This document shows, piece after piece, positions 1 through 10,787 of a stretch of 64,000 nt of DNA. Each line of letters starts with the position of its first letter. The first letter of the stretch is position 1. Both the position numbers and the translations under genes were made by a program. The stretch spans positions 1,084,001-1,148,000 of the forward strand of contig JASJOG010000072.1 in the NCBI GenBank assembly GCA_030142905.1, written 5' to 3'. Under the pieces are notes generated by a model. It saw only the letters and a list, made by a program, of their open reading frames with translations, did not search any database and was not told where the DNA came from. The stretch comes from Heliopora coerulea (taxonomy: Eukaryota; Cnidaria; Anthozoa; Scleralcyonacea; Helioporidae).

Positions 1-66
1 AGAATCCACCGTGTCATTTTCCATCTGGTAAATTGTAATTATTTTGCCGTCTCTTGCTCGCCTTAG

Positions 67-3000
67 GAATTGCGCACCTTATCAAAATAATGGCAAAACT
101 TGAAGATTTGGAGGGCAGTCAATCATTGTAAGTCCCCGTGACTATTTTTGGCAGGTCGATATATGTGTGCTTCATTCATCACTGCGGTCATACTCAAACA
201 GACCCAAACCTGAACGAAAGAAATGCCTGAACGACTCCGAGCCTGATTTGACAGTTACCATGGTGCAACTCACAAATAAATTCTTAGCATTAATTCACAA
301 TGCATATCACATTGGTATTGCATAAAAAACTGAGGTATCTCGATCGTGGATTCCACCTAATTTGAATAGAATGGAATGGAATGGAATGGAATAGAATGGA
401 GTAGAATACAATGCAGCGGAGGATAGGAAAGTAGAATTAGAATTACTATTAGTCCTAGAGTTAACGTAGAATTAGAATAGAAGAAGAATACCAATGGATT
501 TTGAAATGGAATTAGAATGGAATTGGAAATGGTATTAGAATTAGGATTACAATTTGTATTACAATTACAATTTGTATTACAATGAAAATTTGCATTACAG
601 TTACAATTTGTATTACAATTACAATTTGTATTGCAATTACAATTTGTATTACAATGACAATTTGCATTACAATTGCAATTTGTATTACAATTACAATTTC
701 TATTAGAATTGCAATTTCTATTACAATTACAATTTCTATTGGGATTAGAATTTCTATTAGAATTAGAATATCTAATTTAAATTAGAATTTCTATTAGTGT
801 AAGAAATTCTAGTAGAATTAGAATCACCATTAGAATAAGAATAGAATGAGAATACGATTAGAATGGAATTAGAATGGAATTAGAGCTATAATCGAGGGAT
901 AATAGAATTGGAATATGAGTCAGAATAGATAGGAATTAGGACAGAATTAAAATTCGAGTAAAAATTTGCTATACTTTACTTTTCCTTTCTTTAACTCTTT
1001 CCTTCTTTGATTTCAGTCTCTCCCAGCTTAATTTACTCGTTATTAACTGCCCCTTTATCTGACTTCCCCGTTATGTTCGACTCTTAGCATTCAACACAAT
1101 GAAAGACTGGAGTTCCTTGGTGACGCTGTTCTGGAGTTTATTTGCACCAGTCATCTTTTCTACTTGTTCCCAGAAATGTCCGAAGGGGAATTGGTTACGC
1201 ATCGCTCCTCTTTGGTTCAAAACAGACATCTTGCCTGCGTTGCGAAGGTAGTTAGTGATCAGTTTTACCTTCGCCTTGAGGAGAACCTGTTTTAAACCGG
1301 TTTTTCCTGCGCTTTTTGATTTGGTCATTGTGAAAGCTTTCGTGGCATTCATTGGAAAAGAATTGAAAAATATGCTGAAGATCAGGCAAAAACTAGCGTT
1401 TTCATTAAGTTTAAAGGCATAAAATGGATTTTGTAGCGTTAGGCTGAAAATATCTTGTAAGTGCCATGTTCTCTTTTGCTTCTTATAGAATATCAATCTG
1501 GATACGTATATGCTGTTTTCTCACGGGTAATGTCAGCAATCTTTGCATTTTGCGGTTTTGTTAAACCTTTGTCTTGGGCATCCATAACGGTTTATCCGAC
1601 TTTCTGTTGTAGACCAGATTTGTGTCATGAAGAGGATATGGATCACGCTATGGCCAATTGCTTTGAAGCATTACTAGGTATGTTTTTATTTCTATCCTAT
1701 GCAAACCACACATAGAGCTTGGACATGATTTAGGCAAGTATGAATGTGGTCAAATTTGATCTCAAGTCCGACATCAATCGCTAATGCCCACAGTAATTAT
1801 TCCTGCCCGCTGTCTGATGAATTGTTCAAACATATTTTTATACACTTTCAAAAACTCGTCGGTAATTCACGTAGAAAGCACAAAACATTTCGGCTCCTAA
1901 TTAGTTTGCTTAAATCGGATACAGAATACTAATTGGAATTATGAACTTTTCCCTTCGATTTTCAACGTTAAAATTTACTGAAACTTCAAAATAACCGGTA
2001 AACATGGCCATTTGAATGTATTCGTACTTTGAGAGAGATTCAATATTCGAGTCCGATCTTTATGGGATTTACTAAGGCTCGCCCATGCAGATCGGCCGCT
2101 CATATTGTATCTATTACTGAAACATCTTAGTAGTGTTTTGTTTGCAGCTAAAGAAATGCGTGTAACTCAAACAATAACTTAGATGGTTAAGCCTGGTTCA
2201 CACGAGCAACATAAGCATAAGGACAAGATCAATACGAAAACAAAGCATGATATCTCCTCTGGGACTTGCAAAGACAAAACATCAAGATATTTTCTTTGTT
2301 TCGTCTTCTGTTCGGCCCTTGGCTTATGCTTGGACTATAACCTTATGCTTATGCTTATCACGGTCCTTATGTCGCAGACTTGACTTCATTCCTTTGTTTT
2401 GCGTTTTGTTTTCTCCTTATGCTTATGCTCACGTGTGAACCAGGCCTTACTCAGCTTAAATACTACCGACGTGTATCCAGGTCAGTGATGAGTAGACATT
2501 TCAGTTGCGCAGTTATTTATCATGATTTTCAGCTTGTTAGTTTTGCTCATGAGATTTAAATCATTTTCGTCAGTTTGCTCGAAGCTTGGCACCACTTCAT
2601 GTCATATTGTCAGAAATTTTCGTTCTGCCGTAAGGCATTACACAAACTGTGCTTATATTTTTTTCTCTTACACTGTTATCACTGAAAGTTATACTACAGT
2701 GCACTAAAAAGTTAGTGGTCAACCTTGGGAAAAATTGACGGCGTATTGTTCTTAATTCGAGCCTGGCCAAAGTTTTGATCAGTGAGGCCCTTTAGCCTTT
2801 AGCTAACATTGACAGTAGGAGGACGTTGATTTTATCCTTCGATAAACGGGAGAGCATATGTGATTTTATCTACTACTTCGCAGAAGTTATTGGTCAACGT
2901 AATCTTTTTTTTCGCTGACATAGGAGCCATTTATTTAGACTCGGATATAAACACTGTAAGAAAAGTGTTTTGTCGACTTGCATTTGATGAAACAGTGAGT

Positions 3001-6000
3001 GGTTATATTTTGTTTTGTGATTAATAATGATGATTGTAGTGGTGGCTAGACTGTAGTTGGAGGAGGTTGAGGTGTGATTATTTTACCCCGGTTGGGCTTG
3101 GTACGGTGGTTATAGTTGTGAACTGAGGTTCGGTGGTATGATTACTGATGTTAGGCATGACAAACTACATTCGACTGGATTGTGTACAAACGTCACCTGA
3201 GCACAAGCTTTACTAATACATCACAAATACTGACCTTTTCAACCAAATATGGCACATGAAAGGTGTTGCGTGAATGTCTGATGTTAACGTCTCTACCATT
3301 CGAACCAACATTTGCTTTCCGTATGAATGCCGATAGATCAATGGTTCGAGCGTCTCACCGGTCATTACGAGGTTGCGAGTTCAATTCCCGTCTGGAATTC
3401 GGTGGTGATTGATGATATATTTTTTATTTTATTCTATATTTTCACAGGAACTTCGTGAGCTGTGGAGCAATCTCCCCCCTCATCCATTGCAGGTTTGTAA
3501 CGTTTTGTGAATTGGTTATCTGATCCATTAGTAGCAAAGATTTTATGGGCAAATCCTGAGCATACCGCTGAGAAAATTTCGAATTTTCATGAAGAGACAT
3601 TAAATGAATTTAGAAAGATTTTATGCTAGAATGTTCTAAAAAAAATAATAAACTAAACTAAAACAATTGATTAGCTTGTAATCCTGAATTAGCGCTAACC
3701 ATCCTTTGACCAACCTGCCCCAGGGTCCGAAATCTAAGTTAGAATCCACGCCAAGTTTTCACAGTTTCCCCTATAATCCATTGGTGGTTACGCATTTTTA
3801 CTTACCTTCTAGGCCCATCAACCCAAAGGCGACCGGCGCTTTATTCAATCATCTGATGTTCTAAAGGTAACGTTTGTTGAAGTTAGCTTTTTCATTTTCC
3901 TGTACACTTTCCTATGCAGCTACCTTCAAATATAACTTCACTGAATCATATTTTGACACTCTTAGAAACTTGCAAAGTTCGAGGAATCTGTTGGTGTGCA
4001 GTTTACTCACATTCGTCTCCTGGCGAAGGCGTTCACTCACCCGCAGGTTGGGTTTAATAATCTGACATTGTAAGTTTGGCTTTTTCTTGCCGTGTTTCAT
4101 GCATGCTACCCTGTAAGATATTTCTTAATTTACGTCAAAGATGTTGGAGTGAAGTCACTTTTTCCTTACCGGATAGGGCACTCCTCTGACGAACTAAGGA
4201 CAAGGGAGAGCGGGAAAGGAAGTGAGGGACAACTTGAAGGAAGAAGATGGAGGGCGAGTAAAATGAGAAGAGGAGGGAGAGGGGATAGACAGCGAAGTAG
4301 AGAGAGGGATAAGGAGAATGAGAGAAGATGAGGGAGCGTAAAATGTGAAGTGGAGAGAGAAGGGATAGAGAGCGAAGTAGAGAGAGGGATGGGGAGAATA
4401 AGAAAAGATGAAGAAGCATAAAATGAGAAGAGGAGGGAGAGGGGATAGAGAGGGATAAGGAGAATGAGAGAAGATGAGGGAGCGTAAAATGTGAAGTGGA
4501 GAGAGAAGGGATAGAGAGCGAAGTAGAGAGAGGGATGGGGAGTATAAGAAAAGATGAAGAAGCGTAAAATGAGAAGAGGAGGGAGAGGGGATAGAGAGTG
4601 AAGTAAAGAGAGGGACAGGGAGAATGAGGGAAGATGAGGCAGTATGGATGAGAGAGAGGAGTGACCGGGTAGGTAAAGGAAGAGAGAGCGGGAGAGGAAG
4701 AGAGGGATGTAGAGATGTGAGAAAGGGAAATGAAGAGAGAGGGGGGAAGAGTAGGGTAAAGATAAGAAGTAAGAGAGAGAAAGCGGGAGAGGACGGAGAG
4801 AGAGGAGAACCGAGGGAATGGAGGGACAGGAAGGGGGAATGGGGAAGGAGAAACTGGAAGCGAAAGAAGGAAGGAAGAGACTGTGAGGGAGAGGAGGTAG
4901 GAAAGGACATCAGGCGAGAAAGGTGAGGAAGAAGAAGGGAAAGATACGCGTGATATTGGGAGGTACAGGAGTGCAACTACCCCACTAGTGCTTAATAAAA
5001 ATCAAGGTTTATTTTGATAGATGAAGAAACGAACTCCTGCCCATCGTATCTTAGTAGTGAAATGAAAGATTGTTGTTCCTTAATCTTTCATGTTTATTTG
5101 GGATGTACAAGATTAAGGAAAATGTTATCATAGCAAAAGAATCCCAAAGATTGCGTACTTTGTTAAAATTAATTGTTAAGGAAGCACGTGGATTTTTACC
5201 GTCGAAACAAGTTGTTCAGAAGATATGTAAATTATTTTAGAGGTAGCAATCAGCGCATGGAGCTCCTGGGAGACTCGGTCGTTCAATGGGTCGTCACCGA
5301 ATATTTATACCGCCATTTTCCTGAACATCACGAAGGACATTTAACGGTAAAATATAACACTGTTCTGGGATCTTTAATTTCTAGGTAGACGGATGAATAA
5401 AGTTGCCTAAACTTTTTACCCTTTATGTGGCACATTGAAAATTCTGCAACTTATTAAGTTATATTTTAGTCTGTCTAACGCCAAAATATTTTACTGGTCT
5501 AACACCAGAATATAGTCGTGGGTGGAAGGATTTTTTAATAATTTATGTGGCTTGGGCTTCTCTTTCCCTTTGAAAAGAATTCTAAAATGTTTGATTTTGT
5601 AATTTTTCTATTTGACTTTTTAAATTTTTTTATTTTCGTCCTAGGTATTTTTCTATTTATGTTTAACTTCAATTTTGTTGTTTTTAGAAGGCTCAGTCTG
5701 AGATTAGCTTCTCTAAATTATTGTTCATTGCCGTTTTAGTCGAAAATGTGCAGTAAAAACTAAATCACACATTGCTTTGTTCTGTTTAGTTGTTGAGAAG
5801 TTCTTTAGTGAATCGCAACATTCAGGCTGAAATTGCTGGCGAAATTGGCCTGAATCAGTACGTGATTTTCGGCGTTGGACAGGTACACCTTTTCGTTAAA
5901 TAAAGATTAATGCCCAGCTGAGGACTACGTTTACGATTACGTTTACGATTACGTTTAGAATTACGTTTACGATTACGTTTAGAATTACGTTTACGATTAC

Positions 6001-8798
6001 GTTTAGAATTACGTTTAGGATTACGTTTACGATTGCTTTTACGATTACGTTTACGATTACGATTACAGGGAGAGGGCTTTTGGGCGTGAAAGCTCAATTC
6101 GTTTATTCGTCTGGTTGTTAATTTTGTTTTTGCAGGCTGTTCCCAAGCTCCGACAAAAACACATGGCGGACTTATTAGAAGGTACATGGTGACCATGCGT
6201 TGTGAAACAAAGTTTTTGTATGCATACCCTTTGAATACTTGCTCGTTGTTGTGACACTTGCACTTCGAGACATAACGCATTAATATATTCCATTTGTAAT
6301 AATTTCATTAATATATTCATTAATATATTAGTTTCATTAATATATTCCATTTGTAATAATTTCCAGCGTTCTTGGCAGCCTTGTTCATCGACAAGGGGAT
6401 TGAACCCGTTCAAGTATTTTGTAAAGTATGTCTTTTTCCGAGACTTCGGGTAAGATTTGTTTAATATTTATTTGTGTTTATGTTAGCCATTTCCACCGCA
6501 TACGCAGACGGAGTGTGGAGAGTTTTTTAGATTATTAATTTTGACGAAAGTCTTTGGCAAATTCGGGGTGTTGGTGGCACAGTGGTAGTGCTCGTGTCTC
6601 TCACCTCTGTGACTAGGGTTCGATTCTGGCTTCGTGCAGTTATCTAATTAAAGTTTAAATTTAATGTTTAAACTCTCTCACCACTGTGACTAGGTTGCTG
6701 CTGGCACAGTGGTAGTGCACATGTCTCTCACCATGGTAACTAGGGTTCAATTCCTGCTCCGTGTAGTTATCTCATTAAAGTTACCTTGGTCACATGTGAG
6801 AGGAGTGTTGTCCAGTTTGACTCTGCCAAACATCGCAGGTTTTCTCCGGGTACTCCGGTTTCCTCCTGTAGTAACACTGGACCCATGAAAGGTGGCCCTT
6901 ACTGGACCTCTAGGGAGAACAGCTGAGGTAGCTGATAAGGTTATCCAACATAAATAAAGGCACTTTACCTACGGTAGAAATGTTGTAGGTTATCGGTATT
7001 ACGTGAATCCAAAGCTTACGCCTTAAGGATTTTTGAATCATGGGCCGGATATCCACACATGTCTGCATTTTTGCTTATGCATGGTGACAAATGTTTTGAG
7101 GTGTTCATTGTAATTGCATTATCTTCCACCTCACGGCAACGAATTGTCTTGTTTCGTACGTCATCAGATTCATGACGTCAATTTACGTCATTACGTCCAT
7201 GACGTGAATTCGAAGAAGACAAATTACGGGTTTCCGGATCTTATGATGAGCCAAGGGGAAGCGTTAGAAACGCCTGCCGAAATCCAGTTTACAAAAGTGT
7301 TTCACCTCTTTGAAGATGATTGACATGTATATCGAACACTTCTTTGTGTTAGTCAGTCATTTTTGACCCAGTCAAAAAATATCTTAGCCGTCGATGCTCA
7401 TTCGCGTATAGGGAGATTAACTCCTTCCCAAAGGGATAAGACTTCTATTATTTTACTCTGGCTAACGCTAGACGATTTTACTCGTCAAGAGGAGAGCTCC
7501 CGCAGTGAAATAGTTAATCAGAATATGGTTCCCGTGCAGTCAGTTATTATTTAAGTCTTTCTATTCAGATGTCAGATGAATCTTATCTCCCAAACGCTCT
7601 CTGAAAGCTCCCTCACATTTCCTTCCAACGGTATTTTTCCCATTACTTTGTGTTTTGACAAGAAGTAGAAGGCTTTTCATTGTGTGTTTGTTTCATTGAC
7701 CAGGGTGTGATTGTCAACCAGGAATGGCTGGATGCGAAATCTCAACTTCAGAGTTGCTGTTTAACTCAAGCCAAACACACTGACGGCATTCCTGTTTACA
7801 AGTAAGAGAACGTGTTGGGGTTTATTAGTTATTCTGGATTTCTTGGCCTATCTATGACTTCATTTATACCTGTCATGATTTAGGGTTTTGAAGAACGTTG
7901 GATCACCTAACATGAAGCTTTATACTGGTAGGCTGCGTTTGGAGCCCTTGAATGCTTGTTTTTTTCCTTGGATTTTTTCATTGAACTGATCTGTTTTCTT
8001 TCAGTTGGTGTTTATTTCAATGGACGGAGATTGGGTACTGGAGAGGGTGACAAGTAAGTTACTTTTCTCGTTGCTTGTGATTGTATAGTTGTTGTTGTTG
8101 TTGTTGTTGTTGCTGCTACTGCTGTTTTGTTGTTGTTGTCGTTGCGGTTGTTGTTGCTGCTGCTGTTGTTGTTTTGTAGTTGTTGCTCTTGCTGTTGCTA
8201 TTGTGGCTGTTCCTGTTGTTGTTGTTATTGTTACTGTTGATGCTGTTATTGTTGTTGTTTTTGTTGTAGCTATTGTTGTTCTTGTTTCATCATCGTCATT
8301 CCGGAGGTTGTTTGTGTTGCCTTTGCTGTATCTACCTCTTTTGTGGCTGTTTGTTGCTTCTCTTATCACTGCTGCTGCCATGTTTTTTATTATTTTGATG
8401 TTGCCCCAGTGGTGCTTTATTAAATGAAATGACATTGCATTGCATGGCATTGCATGGCATTGTATTGTATGGTATGGTATTGTATTGTATTGTATTGTAT
8501 GGTATTGTATTGTATTGTATGGTATTGTATGGTATTGTATGGTATTGTATGGTATTGTATTGTATTGGTATTGTATGGTATTGTATGGTATTGTATTGTA
8601 TTGTATGGTATTGTTGTATTGTATGGTATTGTATTACTTGTGTATTATTTTATTTTATTCTGTTCTATTCTATTATTGTCATTCTTGCTGTGATTCTATC
8701 CGTTCTTATTGCTTTTCTTGTTATTCTTGTTTCCGTCTTTATTGAGGACCACAAGTTTGTCAGCCTTTGCTGTTATGTGTTACCCTCTTGAAATAAAA

Positions 8799-8836
<38 letters not shown>

Positions 8837-9282
8837 GCTGTAGAGGTTTGTCGACGTCGTTGTTGCTCTTACTGTAGCCGTTGCTTTCTCGTGTCGTTTC
8901 ATCTGTTGTTACAGTAGTTGTATTTGTTCTTGTTGCAATTTTTTTATTGCTACTGTTATCGCTGCTTTGTTGTGTTGTTTTCGTTGTCGTCGTTTTTTGC
9001 TGCTATCGCTAGTTATTCTGCTGTACTTGTGTTCGTATTTGTTCTCGTTGATTTCAGATTTCGTCTCTCTTTCCTTCTTTCAGTGTCCGTGAAGCTGAGA
9101 TGACCGCTGCCCAAGATGCCCTCGCTTCAAGTAAGTTTGTTTTTTTTTTTCACTTCATTTTCCCCTTTCCTTTATCTCACCCCTTTATTGTTTTCCATTT
9201 AGATTACTTCCCGGAGTACGCACGTCAAAGAAGGGTTTTGAAGCAAAAACACAAGAACATCAAAAATGTAAGCCAACGTTAA
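67..9282 (+). CDS. DROSHA: Drosha ribonuclease III, C-terminal part (RIIIDa, RIIIDb, dsRBD); 5' end outside window
   Basis: Nuclear RNase III of the Microprocessor, which cuts primary microRNA hairpins with DGCR8/Pasha. Seventeen exons join in phase: 67-127, 1088-1247, 1489-1526, 1613-1677, 2924-2994, 3448-3492, 3813-3866, 3966-4069, 5241-5346, 5790-5882, 6136-6181, 6367-6449, 7704-7801, 7884-7927, 8005-8053, 9084-9130, 9203-9282 (TAA), giving 413 residues. The first RNase III signature reads [14 protein letters not shown] (exon 2) with the distal acidic motif in [12 protein letters not shown] (exon 4). The second reads [13 protein letters not shown] (exon 9) with MADLLEAFLAAL across exons 11-12. 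The dsRNA-binding domain covers exons 13-17 ([31 protein letters not shown]) and ends in a basic tail. All metal-binding acidic positions look intact. Two tandem RNase III domains and one dsRBD without PAZ or Dicer helicase argue for Drosha rather than Dicer. The N-terminal region lies upstream of the window. Confidence 0.93.
360..960. repeat. AT-rich tandem hexamer-type repeat (gaatta / ttacaa)
   Basis: Degenerate tandem repeat in a DROSHA intron. It begins with aatgg pentamers (about 366-400) and passes into runs built from gaatta and ttacaatttgta units. The ORF it contains (582-785) encodes only an I/T/C repeat and is not a gene. Confidence 0.8.
1820..2125 (+). repeat. Dispersed repeat, copy 1 (other copy 40215-40525)
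   Basis: Intronic stretch that recurs at 40215-40525 in the same orientation. Shared blocks include gatacagaatactaatt, gttaaaatttactgaaactt, aaacatggccattt and ctcatattgtatctatt. The two copies diverge by many scattered substitutions, so the element is old. No coding capacity is seen. Confidence 0.75.
2187..2449 (+). mobile_element. MITE of about 260 bp with terminal inverted repeats, copy 1
   Basis: Starts TTAAGCCTGGTTCACACG and ends CGTGTGAACCAGGCCTTA, an inverted-repeat pair of about 18 bases. The interior repeats gcttatg/cataagc words in inverted orientation, and no transposase is present. A second copy lies at 18519-18777. TTA at both outer ends may be the target duplication. It sits in a DROSHA intron. 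Confidence 0.85.
3333..3407 (+). mobile_element. tRNA-like SINE head or tRNA relic
   Basis: Contains gatcaatggttcgag (A-box position) and, about 35 bases on, ggttgcgagttcaattcccg, a good polymerase III B-box. No flanking acceptor stem is seen, so this is more likely a SINE head than a tRNA gene. Confidence 0.45.
4195..4950 (+). repeat. GA-rich (purine) satellite in DROSHA intron
   Basis: Almost pure purine on the plus strand. Within 4258-4640 a unit of about 80 bases repeats about five times: aaaatgagaagaggaggga at about 4260, 4419 and 4567 alternates with aaaatgtgaagtggagag at about 4339 and 4485, forming a roughly 160-base dimer. Beyond 4640 the repeat decays into irregular GA tracts. The long ORFs on either strand (such as 4194-4976 minus) are low-complexity artefacts. 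Confidence 0.85.
5925..6066. repeat. 12-mer tandem repeat gtttacgattac / gtttagaattac
   Basis: About eleven units of ttacgtttacga or ttacgtttagaa in the DROSHA intron between exons 10 and 11. The unit is TTACGT-like and does not match the usual metazoan telomere hexamer TTAGGG. Confidence 0.8.
6565..6969 (+). mobile_element. tRNA-derived SINE with duplicated head
   Basis: The head shows a polymerase III A-box (tggcacagtggtag) and B-box (agggttcgattctgg) with tRNA-like spacing. A second head begins near 6693 and leads into a body (tggtcacatgtgag, gtgttgtccagtttgactct, cctcctgtagtaacactgga) ending aaataaaggcacttta. The same head plus body is at 59324-59596 and a head fragment is at 27352-27470. 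Confidence 0.85.
7409..7520 (+). repeat. Dispersed ctggctaacgc repeat, copy 1
   Basis: Block of about 110 bases with ttaactccttccc, ttttactctggctaacgc, gacgattttactcgtcaag and gagagctccc. Related blocks occur at 20446-20570, 21540-21645, 36600-36705 (inverted) and 41428-41525. Confidence 0.8.
8083..8290. repeat. (TTG)n-rich trinucleotide tract
   Basis: Imperfect ttg/ctg repeats in the DROSHA intron after exon 15. Both strands give poly-residue ORFs that are not genes. Confidence 0.9.
8426..8637. repeat. Pentanucleotide tract (tattg / tatgg)
   Basis: Tandem gtatt and gtatg pentamers over about 210 bases. All three forward frames are open through it because the period is five, giving the three overlapping low-complexity ORFs seen there. 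Confidence 0.9.
8801..8836. repeat. (TTA)n microsatellite
   Basis: About twelve uninterrupted tta units in the same intron. Confidence 0.95.
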
Positions 9283-10787
9283 ATGATAAAACTTTATCCA
9301 GGCGTGTATGTAAGATATAAGTGTGCCCCCGGTTTAAAGGCAATCAGTTACATGGTAGTTATATTGGCTTGGTTATTCAGGGGGGTGTCTTAATAGTTGG
9401 TGACGTGCACACTGTTTATATTTCTACGACTTTGTTACCCGTACTCTTAAAACCATGGGTCTTCCTACTAGATTCAAAATCCAGGGGAAGAGAATGCGTA
9501 GCTTTTGTCTGTCGCTTCGCTCGACTTTGGATAGTGAACATGTTAATTAACACGAAGTGTCAACTATATTTATAGAATGAAGGATATCGTAATTTTACTC
9601 GTCGGTTGTTAAACACACTGTTACATTACAGTTGAATGTCGCAGAATTCTTAGAATTAATAAGAAAAAGTTCTGTGAAAATTATACTTTATCTTATGTCT
9701 TACGATAGATCATTACTGTATAGTGTTTTTAAATTGTATTCAAAGCTATTTAAATCTTGACATGGCCAAAATTGTATAATCGTCTTCATTCACAAGAGGT
9801 TGTTCTAACTAAATGTACTAAAAAATATTGTACCAACTCTATGTACATGTCAGTCCTACCAAACATGTACCGATTTTTTATGATTACGACAATTCGGCTG
9901 CTCGTTTGATGGAATAAAATTTAATGGCCCAGCTACGAGGAATCGTCTTCACGTTTTGGAAGTTTTAGGGACATTTTCACTTGCCTGATTTTTGTGAAAT
10001 TTTATTCTGGGTTCTTGAATTCAGCAAAAGTCCTCACACTTGATCATAGGAATCATTAGACATCGTATCCTCTCCCATTACCGTACTTTCATACTTAACT
10101 GTACAAAACCGAAAATAAAGGAGTGAATGTAGCTTTTAATGGAGCCAACTTTGAATTGCTTTGAGGTCTACTTTATGAAACAAAAGATTGTACTACCCTC
10201 TCTACTATATCAACATTTATTTCACCTAAACAGTGCGACTCATTTCTTTAAGGAAGTATGGATTAAGTTAATTGTATTCGTAAGGATAACGAACGCAATC
10301 TTTCTTTACTCTTGTTAATATAAATAATAGATTTAAATGATAAGATATTGGTCGAGTTCCGGCACCTGTACTAATTGACATATGTAACTTGTGTTAACGA
10401 GAAACATGTTGTTAAATGACATAGGCAACGTGATCGCAGCTAAAATTGCTACTCCCAAGGTTGGTATTATGGAGCAGGTCTTTAGAGCGCCTGTGAAACG
10501 AAAAGTGAGTTTGTTTCATTTGAATGAACTCTTGAGGTTAGAAACATTCTTGAGATATTCAGTTTTGAAGGATAGGCAAATCTTGAACGTTCTGATCAAT
10601 TGGGCAATCTAATAAAGGTGTAGTGTGATTTGGTTAAAGTAATTTTGAGCGTAATTGGACTACCCAATAGGTCAAAAAGATGTGGTAAAGTATTGAGATA
10701 CAAGGTATGCCATTCGCATATCTTTCAGAACTGAAATGAATGAACCAACTTTAGTTTTCGTTTCATTTACCCCTTAGAATATGACCC
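9283..10787. other. Convergent intergenic region, no gene seen
   Basis: Lies between the DROSHA stop and the stop of the minus-strand receptor gene. It should hold both 3' untranslated regions. AATAAA at about 9913 and 10113 are candidate DROSHA polyadenylation signals, not confirmed. The ORF at 10391-10612 has no recognised motif and is not called. Confidence 0.6.

Noticed and set aside
298..460. DIFDQLDR in the DOK PTB exon as an eighth tyrosine motif with Phe in place of Tyr
   Set aside because: It falls at the conserved IFxxV/L position of the IRS-type PTB C-terminal helix, so the resemblance to SYDxLDR is probably coincidental. The coordinates given here are protein residues, not window positions.
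3333..3407. Genuine tRNA gene
   Set aside because: The B-box is good, but no paired acceptor stem or anticodon arm could be folded by eye; a SINE relic is more likely.
4194..4976. 260-residue minus-strand ORF rich in Ser, Leu and Pro
   Set aside because: It is the antisense of the GA satellite; the composition is purely low-complexity and it lies in a DROSHA intron.
5928..6066. Possible interstitial telomeric repeat
   Set aside because: The unit is gtttacgattac rather than TTAGGG or a simple variant; treated as an ordinary minisatellite.
8001..8450. 149-residue minus-strand ORF with Asn/Gln/Thr runs
   Set aside because: Product of the (TTG)n tract overlapping the DROSHA exon at 8005-8053 on the other strand.
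8429..8791. Three overlapping forward ORFs made of Tyr, Cys, Ile, Val and Leu
   Set aside because: All three frames of a pentanucleotide repeat; a period of five keeps every frame open.
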